Below are positions 40,774 to 51,495 of a DNA stretch of 64,000 nucleotides, piece by piece (position 1 is the first letter of the stretch; the number at the start of each line of letters is the position of its first letter). Made by a program: the position numbers and the translations under genes. Under the pieces are notes generated by a model. The model was given only the letters and a program-made list of their open reading frames with translations. It was not told where the DNA came from and made no database searches. Source of the DNA: Peronospora farinosa (taxonomy: Eukaryota > Oomycota > Peronosporomycetes > Peronosporales > Peronosporaceae); the NCBI GenBank assembly GCA_947646735.1, contig CANTFK010000722.1, positions 56,760-120,759 on the forward strand. Direction: 5' to 3'.

Positions 40774-42195
40774 ATGCCACCGAAACGTGGTAAGGCTGAT
40801 GGGTCGCCTGCAAAGGCACCCATGCAGTCCAGCACTAAGCGCACGCGCCGCAATTTATCGCAGCCGTCGCAAAGTGCTTCAGGCACTGAGGTGAATCTTC
40901 CATCTCACTATAATGTGGATGAAGATCCATCTCTCACTGTAGACTACAATGAGACTACGCCATTGCCATCACCCCAAAGTGGCGATGAGCAAAGCGCATT
41001 GATGGGCATATGTCCCCATCATTTGAGGCACCCGTCCTTGAGGGAGCATCTATGCTTCCTGCAAGCGAAGGTAAAACCTCGTCGCCTGCGCCTACGAGCG
41101 CAGCGACTAAGACTGAGCACGCTACTTCGAAGGGAGTAGTCGCGACTCACTCCTCATGCTGATGTCTTGACAATCCATAATGGAGAGTCAGACTCAGGTG
41201 AGTGTGAGCTTAAAGCTCCACCAAGTACACCTTCGGCCTCACTAGCCCGCCGTCGTGGCAAGCTACGTGAGTGGTGGCTTGCCAGTAATGCCACCTCCAT
41301 CTGAGTGGATGCACTCGGATGGGTCTAGTGCAGCGCTTTTGCAGCGTGCCACTATCGACGCTCATAAATTTTATACCGTCTTTTCCTTGTGGAAAAAGCA
41401 GGGCAAAGCACTTGGTTGTGCTTTCCCAATTCCAGTCGTGCTGCGTTCTAACGAAACAGCCGACGACTACTTCGGCGCCGTGTTACCTTGCATGAAGATG
41501 CAACTAAACAGCGGTCGCAGCGAATTAGCTTCGCCATGAAGCGTGCTCATGAAATTATGGGTGGTAAGCGATCCCCAATTGATTCTCGCCACGCTTCTTC
41601 TGCTAGTCCAGCCGGACCTAGCAGAAAGACGACAGCTGGTGCTGCTTTACATAAGCAGCCACCAGCCCAGGCACGTCAACGCGCAAAGCGTCCACAGGCT
41701 CCCACGAATCAAAGCTCGTTGGGTAACCCTTCCACTGGACAAGGATTTGGAGCTTTCGCTTCACAAACCGGTGGGCCAACAGCTTTCCAACAAGGAAGCG
41801 CGTATTCCCTTCCGTGTCCACCAACACAGGTGGCGCCCGATAGGAGTGGCGATTACGCCCACCTACTCGCGGCTGCCTACCCTGCTGCTGTTCAGTGGCA
41901 GGCTGAGTCCGCTGCGCTGAAGAGGCAGGTGACAGATCTCGAGAGTCAAGTCTCGCGACTGACCTTGGATCTGCGCGATGTGAGGGCGAGAGACCGTCAG
42001 GGATATGACCGCCTGGAGACCCGTTTGGACATCCTAGAGCGACTGGTGATGAGAGACCCGCGTCAAGCGCGGAGTCCCCCTCGATCACCGAGTCCTCTAT
42101 CGCCTCGTTTGTATACGAAGAGCCTATCGGCTTCCTCGTCGCCTGATCGGCCGCGACGCTCGACTCACAGTCGACGTCACCATCGGTCTCGTTAG
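40774..42195 (+). pseudogene. antisense accessory ORF of the Gypsy element (decayed)
   Basis: On the strand opposite gag-pol, a coherent protein can be followed through at least three frameshifts. It starts at the ATG at 40774 (MPPKRGKADGSPAK, basic and Ser/Pro-rich). The reading shifts near 41005, and again near 41150, where a stretch ending in RRRGKLREWWLASNA reads on. It continues at 41255-41539 (EWMHSDGSSAALLQ, DAHKFYTVFSLWKKQGKALG) and shifts once more into 41488-42195. The last part has a Gln/Ala-rich linker, a predicted coiled coil (LKRQVTDLESQVSRLTLDLRDVRARD) and an Arg/Ser tail (RSPPRSPSPLSP). About 41618-42195 overlaps the pol C-terminus antisense. I do not recognise the family. The LTR at 40073-40670 would lie upstream and could act as its promoter. 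Confidence 0.55.
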
Positions 42196-42667
42196 ACCGA
42201 TGTGGATATGTGATCTCTTCTGGATCAACATACCGTTTCAGACGACCCACGTAAAATACGGGGTGCGTCTTCATATACGGTGGGAGAGTGAGCCTATAAT
42301 TTAGGTCTTCAACTTCTTCAACCACTGTAAAGGGCCCAATGGATCGGGGCAATAGCTTAGTAGTACTACCATGTAGTACAGAGATTGCATGTTTAGGTAG
42401 GGTAGCAGTACTTAATAGCACTTTGTCCCCCACACTAAAGTGTTCATTGTTTTTGCGACCATGCTGGTCTGCATATTGTTTTTGCTTGTCCTGTGCTCTT
42501 GCCATCGCGTCACGGACTTTACGTGTGATGGCTAATCGCTCATCCACAAAGCGCTGAGCTTCGCTCACGCTTTTAGCATCCAGCTCGCCTATGACGCCTC
42601 CAAGAGGTCGTTCATGGGTCGACGCTGTTGATAACACTATAATGTCATCGTGAAGGAGAACTGGCAT
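41618..42667 (-). pseudogene. Gypsy integrase C-terminus with chromodomain
   Basis: 349-codon frame continuing pol after a frameshift near 42670. It shows the GPF/GPY-type region (SIGPFTVVEEVEDLNYRL, THPVFYVGRLKRY), a Ser/Pro-rich spacer, and at the end a chromodomain (VGKLLAHRFVKRKLQILVQWKGYP, SWEPVDAL). Chromodomains of such integrases bind histone marks and direct insertion to heterochromatin. The TAA at 41618-41620 is a plausible natural stop. Confidence 0.85.
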
Positions 42668-42680
42668 TTCTTGCCGTGCC

Positions 42681-44105
42681 TCACCTTTTAGGTGTCGTGA
42701 CCACTGCTAAATTAGCAGTGTCACTAGGGCAACCTTGGCCCTCTTTGGCATTCGCACCGAGCGAAGTGAGGGGCCCTCCCCCACTAAGACTCGGGCTGCG
42801 TACAAACGAGACTGGCGTTCGAGGATGACGCAGTCCGTTAATGTAAAACGGTGTTTCACCCGTACTGGCGTGAACACTGTTATTAATAGCGAACTTCACG
42901 AATGGCAATTGCTTGCTCCATTCTTTGGGAGTCGCTATTGTACGCAACACATCCGCCACGACTCGATTGGCCCGTTCTGTTTGGCCATCGATCTGGGGAT
43001 GATCAGCGGTGGACATGTGGAGCTTGCTTCCCAGCAGCTCAAACACATGTCGCCAAAAACCCGACGTAAAACGCGGATCCCGGTCCGATACTATGGACTC
43101 GGTCATCCCGTGTAGTCGATACACGTGATCCAGAAACAAGAGGGCAGCCTCTTTTCCTGAGATCTTGGTGCTACATGGTGCTAAATGCACCATCTTGCTC
43201 AGTCTGTATACAAAGACGACGAGCCCCGTCCTGCCTTTATGGTCAGGCGGTAAGCCAAACATGAAGTCCAAACTGACCGACTTCCAACATTCAGTTGGAA
43301 TCGGCAGTGGCTTCAGTGTCGTACTGTTCGAAGGTGCAGGCTTTATGCGCTGACACTCTTCGCAAGAGCGAATATAGTTGGCCACCCACCGATACAGGTG
43401 GGGCCACCAAAATTCCTCTGACACTCGTAAGAATGTCTTTTCACGGCCCAGATGCCCACTAGATGGCGCATCATGGCACTCGTGAAGTATCATCAGCTTG
43501 AGATCTGTGTCATGAGGGACATAGATTCTCAAGGGATCACAGGGTGACAGTTGATGCCATAACAGGCCATCACTGTAAATAAAGCGATTTAACTTCGCTT
43601 TGAGGTGCGACGGAAGGGTAACCTTTCGTCCACCAAAATGATCCAACAGCAGGCGACAATGTTCGTCCTGACTGTAACACTCCTTGATATCGGAGGCCAT
43701 TGAGCTCGTCACATGGTAGGCCTTCATGGCTGCCAATGTTGACGACTCAACTTGTGCTTTCGCACGAGACACACTATCCTGGTGTCTTGCCTCGAATTCT
43801 GGTCTGCGCGATAACGCGTCAGCCAAGAAATTCGACTTACCCGGCTTATATTCAACTTTGAAATTAAATTCAGAGAAGAATGTTAGCCATCTCGCATTCT
43901 CGGCGAGAGGTGCGGTGAGTTTATAGCGGTCCGCAGTGATGCGTGATCCGTATAAACCACAAAAGTTTCGGTGCCCAAGAGGTGCACCCGAAACTTTACA
44001 AGAGCATACTTAATTGAAAGTAGCTCCTTGTCATGCACAGGGTAATTCAGCTCGGCAGCTTTTAAAAGCCGAGACTGATACGAAATGACACGGTCAACGC
44101 CGTTG
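42681..44105 (-). pseudogene. Gypsy RNase H end and integrase core
   Basis: From 44105 the RNase H continues (VISYQSRLLKAAELNYPVHDKELL, TDHASLRTAI) to LADALSRRPEF, then the integrase. HHCC finger: HECHDAPSSGHLG and CEECQRIK. Catalytic DDE: Asp in SLDFMFG (43266-43268), Asp in SDRDPRF, Glu in DGQTERANR; all three are present. In-frame stops at the start of this stretch and a frameshift at the end disrupt it. Confidence 0.85.
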
Positions 44106-44489
44106 TTATTCTATCTGCATGAGCGCGCTGCCGATTGCAAAATTGCTTGCATCGCAGACGACGCTAAAGGGCTTATCCGCTTCTGGCAATGCCAAGACCG
44201 GTGCCTCTACAAGAGATTGCTTCACTGATGTGAACTCATCTTCTTGTTCCTTTGACCAAGTCCATTCTGCATCCTTTTTCAAAAGATCAGACAATGGCTT
44301 AGTCTTCTCCGCATACTTCTTGCTGTACTTATGCAAGTAATTAGCGAGCCCAAGAAATTGGCGCAGATCCTTCACATGACGTGGAACTGGCCATTCCTTT
44401 ACAGCCTTTACCTTTTCTGGTCTGCTCGTACACCATGTGCACCTACGATGCAGCCCAGTACAGGTATCTCGGGGACCCCTATTACGCAC
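44106..44489 (-). pseudogene. Gypsy RT thumb and RNase H segment
   Basis: Reads KVKAVKEWPVPRHVKDLRQFLGLANYL and FSVVCDASNFAIGSALMQ, the RT connection and first RNase H motif (catalytic Asp in CDAS). It is separated from the RT by an apparent one-base loss near 44418-44422 and ends at a stop at 44106. Confidence 0.8.
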
Positions 44490-46375
44490 TTTTGCAAGTT
44501 TACGTATAATTGGGCGTCACCCAGAGTCTGCAACACAGCGTCTAAATGACGCTTGTGCGACTCTATCGCGCTCAGACCGTCCTCCGCCCTACTATGCACG
44601 AATACATCGTTAAAGTAATGGGGCGCATAGGCACGGTGCTGACGCATCACGTGAGCCACCACTCGGTTGAATGTTGCCGGAGCATTTTTCAACCCTTGTG
44701 GCATCACAAGCCACTCCCACAACATACCGCTTGGGGTGCTTACTGCCGTTTTGGCTACATCAGTATCTCTCATGAGAACCTGATAGTAGCCATCCTTCAG
44801 ATCCAACGCGGAAAAGATAGTTGACTTTCCCATGGAGTTCAACAAGACATCTTTCCGCGGGATCGGCGTTTGAGCCGGAATGGTGGCCGTGTTCAGCTTA
44901 TTATAAGCATGAACCACGCGCCATCCACCCGTGGCTTTACGCACACAGAAGGTCGGGCTGCAGTGAGGCGACTTGCTCTCACGTACATGTCCCGCCTTAG
45001 CTCGCTTGTCGAAGAACTCATCGATGTAATCGACTTGTTCCTTCGGCAACGGCCATTGCCTGGTCACACAATACTTGGTGCCAGGCTCCAGGTCAATCTC
45101 GTGCCTGATGCCCCTATCGGCCGGTAGGCGGCTCGGCACTTCTGCTGGAAACACATCACGGTGTTTCCACAGAACATCATAGAACGGGCTGTCCTTCAAG
45201 GCTTCCCAGCCTTGAGCAGCGAACCGTTTCTTTTTGTCGGTCTCCAAGACGCTCTCATCCATTGTGGATGAAGAGCAACAGTCCACCACGTTCTCTTCTG
45301 GAACTGGTGCGACTATCTCGTGGATCTTTCCTTCCTTTAGTTCGGACAGGAACAGATCCCACGTCATCTCCGAGAGATTTACTATCTCCTCGGCAGATGC
45401 CAAGACAAGTTGGAGCACCTCAACTGAGGATGCCTCCGGCATTTTGTCTTCGACGGCCTCGAACAACTCGTTCGTAGGTCCGTCCTCTTGGACCGAGACT
45501 GATCCAAGGGTCACTCGTTTCGACGTGCCCTTGATCGTCTTAATACGTCTGGTGCTCGTTCTTCGAGTCACCACGACCTTTGACCTGGAAGAAGGTGTCG
45601 TTGCTATCTCAGCTAACGCACTCCTTCCAACCGCACCAGGCTCTTGGCTCTGTGCCGGTTCTTGTGGCGCTTGACTTCCTGTCAGCCCACCATCAACTGC
45701 CACAGGCTCTCGGCTCTGTGCAGGACTATTGGACGCATGACTACCTGTCATCGCCCCATTCACTACACCAGTCTTTTCGACCTGGGTAGGAATATGTGTC
45801 ACCTGGCTTTCCGCCAGTGCACTTCCAACTACACCACTCCTTTCGAGCTGGGTAGTTCCTGGTGTCGATTGACATACCGTCATCGCACCCTCGACTGTGT
45901 TGGACACAGCATCAGCCACATAAGCCTCTCGCAAGAGCACATCCTTTCCGGTGTCTTGCGTAGAGCTAGCGACTGTGCGTGTACGCCAGTCTATCCATGG
46001 TTGGTGTTTAGCCAACCAAGGCATGCCTAGGATGAGGTCATACGGACTCTCCATACCTAGCACTGTGAACTTCTCTTTACAAGAGAAGTCACTGAAACTG
46101 AAGGCGAGTTCAACTTGAACTCCCTCCGATTTGACGAGCGCGCCGTTCGCTAAACGAACGATCGCCTCTTCTCGCTTGCCATCCTGGCAAAGCGACTCAT
46201 AACTCGCCGGTCTCTTCTTCAGAGCCGCGAGTTTCACAAAGTTTTGTGATGCACCCGAATCCACGAGAAGGGTCATCACTTGGTCATAGCCTCGTACTCG
46301 AGCGCTATAGACCAAAAGGGTTGAGGTCCGACCTTTCGGAACCTCAGGGACTATGCTACCCATTTGTTCGATCAC
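44408..46375 (-). pseudogene. Gypsy protease and reverse transcriptase
   Basis: 655-codon frame. The aspartic protease motif is LLVDSGASQNFV near residue 37. A long Ser/Thr/Glu-rich spacer follows. The RT includes FSALDLKDGYYQV, MPQGLKNAPATFNRV and, at the active-site position, HYFNDVFVHS. The first catalytic Asp of the YxDD box is Asn (AAC, plus-strand 44609-44611), so the enzyme should be inactive. Confidence 0.88.
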
Positions 46376-46425
46376 TCTGAACTTAGGGGTAGCTTCAGAG
46401 TCCGCGACAGTAGGGCATCCCGCCC

Positions 46426-47356
46426 CTACTGCGCTCCCGCATTTCCCGACCCATCTTGGGCAGGTGCTGAACCCGTGCGTCGTGCACGCTGGTTTTTCGC
46501 ACCTCCCTTCGGGTTGGGAGACCTTTTGCTGGCTGCCTTAGCACCAGCAGCTACTTTGGCATAGCAGCGAGCCATCATATGGCCTCGCTTGCCGCACTTG
46601 TAGCAGATCACATCTGCATTGCCTAACTCCATAGGAGTGGCATCAGACTTCTCAGTCGACGGCCTGTAATAGGATGTCGTCGAGGCGCTGTTGTAGGATT
46701 GCTCCTCAACTAAGGAAATGTCAATTGCCACTTCCAGCGTCGCTGGCACCTTTCTGAAAAGGGCCTGACGCGATGGGCCGTGCCTAAGTCCATTCATGAA
46801 CGTGGCCACCTTGATACGTTCTGGTATCGGTTCCCCATTAATGGAAGCCGAAAGCGAACGCATCTCCTGCACAAACTCTTGCAGAGAGCGTTTCGCCTGT
46901 CGTGCTCCAAAGAAGCGCGCCATAAGCACCACTTCGTTGTAAGGCGGCTGATACATGGCGCGAATCTTTGCCTTAAAGATCGCCCATGATGGAAATGCAT
47001 CAGCATTAGCCATCAGCGCAGAGTATGCCCACTCTGACGCTTTGCCACGCAAGTTGGACATACCATTCTGGTGTCGTCTTCGATGAGCTGCGCCACTCCA
47101 CATTGCTCAACTGCTATTAGCCAGTGATAATCGTGTGAGGGCTAGTTCCATCGAGCTTCGGAGGGTCCATCCGAATGAGCCTTGGTTGATCAGGCCGGGC
47201 AGAGAGCGTCTCAACAGTTCTGTTGAGCGCCTCCTTACGTGCCTGCTCAAGCCGAAGCTTATCCTGAGTCTTATTGATGGACTCAGCCGTGTCTTGGCTG
47301 TTTACCTCGGAAGCGTTTCTACGCTGTCCATGCACAAACGCCTCAAATTGCTCCAA
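46426..47356 (-). pseudogene. Gypsy gag with CCHC zinc knuckle
   Basis: Two frames (47117-47356 and 46426-47103), offset by a frameshift near 47110, make up gag. Visible are LRGKASEWAYSAL, FMNGLRHGPSRQALF and the zinc knuckle CYKCGKRGHMMARC near the C-terminus. The stop at 46426 is 50 nt from the start of the protease frame. Confidence 0.85.
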
Positions 47357-47542
47357 CTAAGCAACATGTTGCTCAGGAGGACAATGCAAGAGATTGACCA
47401 GGGCTTGTTCACCAAGTCCCTGCGCCATATGCTCTGCCAATTCCCTATGATGTTGGGAGAGGTGAGGGAAGTCACTCCAGTCCATATTAAGAACCATCTT
47501 AACCATACGCACGCTCAGAGAGACGGGTCGTGGGAAGGACTA

Positions 47543-47556
47543 CTAGTGCTACCAAG
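47543..47556 (-). other. primer binding site, probably initiator tRNA-Met
   Basis: Immediately inside the 5' LTR the minus strand reads CTTGGTAGCACTAG. TGGTAGCA matches the first eight bases of the common initiator-Met PBS (TGGTAGCAGAGC); the remainder has diverged. Confidence 0.5.
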
Positions 47557-48157
47557 TGTAGACGGGAACTTCTACGAAGTTGCCTCGTACTACTAGCACA
47601 CACCTTATGCACAAGCGAGGAAGCGGTTAGACCGTCTTACCTTCGCGTGCGAGGGTGGTTAGGAGGTTGGTCGACTGTTTAAGCAGTCGTACCACCAGTT
47701 GCCTCTCGCTTAAGCGAGAGTGCAACGAACTTCTAAGACAAGAAGACACCGACGTCACGTAGAAGCTTTTCGGCTTCTCGTGCGTGGTGCTTTTGATTTA
47801 GAAAATTCAAGACTGATTTATATTTAATAGAATTTAACTAAATATAAATCTAACTACTGATTGGTTAATATGTAATGATGGGTGCCATCTCTATAGATGC
47901 GCATCCCAACGTGCGAGCCTAAATATATTTAAGCTCGCTCCATGACGTAACTGACTGACGTCATTTGATGACGCCTAGTCCCAGCAAGGCGTCATCCTCA
48001 TCAAAGTGAATACACCTAGTGTATATCACATACGCAAGGGTGTGACACATGGTGTGTCTCACCCGAGCGACAGGTCTTAAGTACTTACGTACCTTTTTAG
48101 ACCTGCCCGTTAAGTATCGCATAATTAACGGGTACGTGTAACGTTGAGCCCGTTACA
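47557..48157 (-). repeat. 5' LTR of the Gypsy element
   Basis: 601 bp, direct repeat of 40073-40670. The palindrome CTCTCGCTTAAGCGAGAG and CGACTG/CAGTCG are conserved, while later stems differ in sequence but keep inverted-repeat character. Confidence 0.9.
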
Positions 48158-49621
48158 AGTTGTGTTCATCCGACGTTGCGACGGAAAGGTCCGAGCGGAC
48201 CATAAATATAAAATTAATTACATGAAAAGGACCGAATGTGCGTGTGTCAATCAGCTTTTTGTCATGCTACTTTTAGCCTATATGCAGCTTTTTGATACTG
48301 AGGTCTAGGGTCTTTATTCGTCGTTCCGACATATGGGTGCGCAAATTTTACGCTGATACCATATTGACCCCCCACCATTTAACCTTATTATATATCCAGT
48401 TTACTAAGGTAAATTTATATAGTTGATGGTCAATGTGTAAAAAAGTCAAAATGTACGCGTCGACGCCGGCCAATGTATACCTGTCGTTTCGCAGATCAAT
48501 GTGTACCCGTCGTTTTGACGGACACAGTAAGCAAAGTTTTTTTTGATCTTCGTACCCATCTCTTTACTTCTACATATCCGGTTCAATAAGGTAAAGTGAT
48601 GGGTATAAAGGTGAATGTAAACCCGTCGTTTCCGTAATGTAGAATGTCCGGTTGACTCAGGTAAATGAATAAGTATGATGCATTACATGTGACTCGATTT
48701 GCTTATTGTAACTGCATCCACTTAAGCCTGATCACTACGCTTGCTTTTGCCAGTTTATAGTGTATACTTTGAGTATGGAGCCCATGTTTTGACTAACGAA
48801 TTGACAGCATGTGTCTCATCTACTCTTCTAAAAAAGGTGTGTTAATTATTGCAATATGTAATATGCATATGAACATTTAAATGTGTCATCGTTTCGTATA
48901 TACATATTATAGATAGAAGCACGACATAAGGACACCCGGGGATGAACTAAATTCTATTACGGAAATCTGGCATGTAACAATATATACAAAATGCAAATAC
49001 AACACATATGGGTCACATCACTTATTGTAAGCAATTTAATACAACCTGATGAGAACGCTCGCTTTTGTCAACTTTTTAGTGTATAATTCAAGCACTGAGC
49101 CCATATATTTAAACGATTATAAAGCATGTGTCTCATTTAATTTTTATAAATAAGCTGTGTTTATATAAAATACGAACACGTATGTGTGCCATCGTTTCGT
49201 ATATTAGTTTTATAGATAGAAGCACAACACATTAATTCTCTGATATGGATATCTGCACATGTAGTAATAGTGCAACATGCAAACTCTGCCAATGCAAAAT
49301 GAGCCAAAAATGCAAAATCAGCCAATCCAAAATTAGCAAATAATGCAAAAGTAGCCAATCCGAATGCCGGAAAAGGATCAAACGGACGGACACTATTCTT
49401 TTATTATATAGACGAGGGTGTGCACCCGTCGTTCCGACGGACATAGTTCTCAAAGTCTGATCTGGTTGTTATATTTTAGATACATTTGCATCCTTTCGCA
49501 GAGCTTCACTGAATTAAACATTGCATTTCAAACACACCGCTTTGATATATTTGATAACCAAAACGCAGCGCTTCGCTATATACAACATTGCGCATCAGTC
49601 GACGCAGCGTGGAGTTTGCCT
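48158..49621. other. AT-rich repeat debris with Helitron-end-like hairpins
   Basis: No gene is visible. CCGTC/GACGG hairpins occur at 48507-48521 and 49426-49440, and a weaker GTCG/CGAC at 48320-48330. Similar phrases recur (AGCCCATRTTTT near 48780 and 49098; GTCATCGTTTCGTATAT-like strings near 48886 and 49188), so part of the region is an internal duplication of old repeat sequence. The hairpin at 49426-49440 lies about 180 nt beyond the helicase stop in the helicase sense and may mark a Helitron 3' end. Confidence 0.4.
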
Positions 49622-51493
49622 CTAAATTTCCGACACCTTCTGAGGTGCCGTTGCACGTGAAAAGGAAACGTACAATTGTCCATGCGAGAATACGTCTTTT
49701 GCAAGACATATACCTACTCGCTGCAGTGTCTGTCCCTGGGACTTGCTAATTGTCATTGCGTAAGCCAAGCGTACGGGAAACTGCTTCCGCCTGACGGCTT
49801 ATGGAAGACCTGACTGCTCGGAAATTAGCGCGACCCGTGGGATGAAGCACACAAATCCAGCGTGAGCTCCCGTCAACATTTCAGCTTCAATTGAACCGTG
49901 GGAAGCACCGGCGTAGGATGAGACGGGTGCCGTTGCACAGGCCGCTCGATGCATCCAAGTTCCGTAAGAGCATGATGGGTGAGCGAATTTAAGCTGCAGG
50001 CGATGTGGCGGCCAGCCATTTATGTCTAGTCGGTCAAGATACTTGGTCGGAATGACATCGGCGCCCTCCTCGTCATCAACCTTGTCGGCGCTGAGGAATT
50101 CGTAAGTCCCTCCAGGAATTATGCTGAGTACCGCCGTGTTGATGTCCGCAACGTTGTCGTTGCGGGCGGCAAGGATAGCACGACGGCTGAAGTACTCTCG
50201 TGGATTCATTACAGCATCCGCAACGCCAGGATAAATGGAATTAATTACCCCGTCGAGAGATTGAGGGTCAATAACCATTGCGTCAGGGCAGCGTATACGG
50301 TCCTCGTCAAGCTTCTCCAGCCGGTCCTCTCCAACAGCAAGCAGCCAATCTGCAAACGTCTTGTTTCCGAGGTCTGCGATTGGCTTGGAATCGACGGCGC
50401 GCATGTTTTTCGCAAATGCCAGATGTTCACATGCGTCCATAGGTATGACTCCTTCATTGAAGCTGCGACAACGTCTGGACGTAGGCCCTTTGAGGCGACA
50501 GGTAGGACCTGACGGAAGTCGCCACACATAACGAAAGTAATCCCTCCAAACGGCGAGTTCGGCCAATCGCTTATATCACGTAGCGTGCGGTCCACAGCCT
50601 CGAAAGCAAATTTACTCATTATTGGGGCCTCATCCCACAGTATGAGCGTCGTACGGCGGATCATCTCTGCAAGGTCGCTCTGTTTGCTGATCGCACATAA
50701 CGCGTTTGGCTTCAAATCGATAGGAATCTTGAATCTTGAGTGCGCCGTACGTCCCTCGCTCAACAGCAGCGCTGCGATGCCGGAGGATGCGACTGCAAGC
50801 GCGATTTTCTTTTGGCTACGCACCGAATTTAGCATGAGATTCTTCAGGTACGTCTTTCCTGTCCCGCCTGGGCCGTCGACAAAGAATATGCGGCCGTCCC
50901 CTTGGTTGCAGGACAGCATGACCTAACGGTAAGCGTTGAGTTGCTCTGCGTTAAGGGTTTATATGTCACGGTCAGTCTCTTGTCTCAAAGCATTGACATC
51001 CAACGCGAGCTGCTCCATGATAAAGCGATTGCCCTCGAGATCGTCTATTCGAAAAGCTGGTGCCGGAAGGTTGAAGTCGACGAGCGTCTTGTCGAATCTG
51101 CGTAGGAGCTGCTGAGAGCAAAGCTAGCTATCTGTTCCGCTGACGGCTCAGCATTTCCACGTTGACAAAGTTGGTGAGCACATTCGTCCGACAAATGGCT
51201 GCTAAACTCATCCCATAGCCGTCTCGGTTTAGCAGGCGTTCCGTGATTTAGGATCGTAACAAACAAACAGCGTAGTTGCGCTCCGCTCTTCATCACCGAA
51301 GCTTCACGCAAGCAAAGCTGCCACTCCTCGTCGTTCTCGTACAACCCGCGCGCGACACAGGGTGCTTTGAACGTTTCGTACTCGACGCCGTCGTATGTCC
51401 GCAGGTCGGTGAAGGATGTTGGTCCTTTCACAGTCGTTAGAAGTGTCCTTGAGAAGTACCGCTCGCCTGATTTTGGGCTTACAAAGTAAAGCC
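49622..51493 (-). pseudogene. Helitron helicase (PIF1-like) remnant
   Basis: On the minus strand, from 51493 downward: RLYFVSPKSGERYFSR and TVKGPTSFTDLRTYDGVEY (Helitron helicase-like region before PIF1); GPGGTGKTYL (Walker A) in the frame 50245-50919, followed by ILWDEAPIMSKFAFE (Walker B, DEA) and VMCGDFRQVLPV. After a frameshift near 50445 come KNMRAVDSKPI, ARNDNVADINTAVL and, in a third frame, [20 protein letters not shown] and SFSRAT, with a stop at 49622-49624. The Rep nuclease and upstream part are missing because the satellite array starts at 51496. Frameshifts make it non-functional. Confidence 0.85.
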
Positions 51494-51495
51494 GG

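Larger units (their letters stand above)
40073..48157 (-). mobile_element. Ty3/Gypsy LTR retrotransposon, degraded, with chromodomain and antisense ORF
   Basis: An 8.1-kb element with direct LTRs at 40073-40670 and 47557-48157, both TG...CA. Read on the minus strand the order is 5' LTR, PBS, gag, protease, reverse transcriptase, RNase H, integrase with chromodomain, polypurine tract and 3' LTR, which is the Ty3/Gypsy order. Coding regions are broken by several frameshifts and the RT active site is altered. The LTRs differ visibly, so the insertion is old. Five-base flanks (CGATT on the left, AGTTG on the right) do not match, so no target duplication is preserved. An extra ORF on the plus strand lies between the 3' LTR and the end of pol. 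Confidence 0.92.

Noticed and set aside
47135..47596. 153-codon plus-strand frame at the gag/5' LTR border
   Set aside because: It runs across the PBS and LTR boundary and lacks coherent composition, unlike the antisense ORF at 40774-42195.
40068..48162. Target-site duplication of the Gypsy element
   Set aside because: The five bases on each side (CGATT and AGTTG) differ, so none can be claimed.
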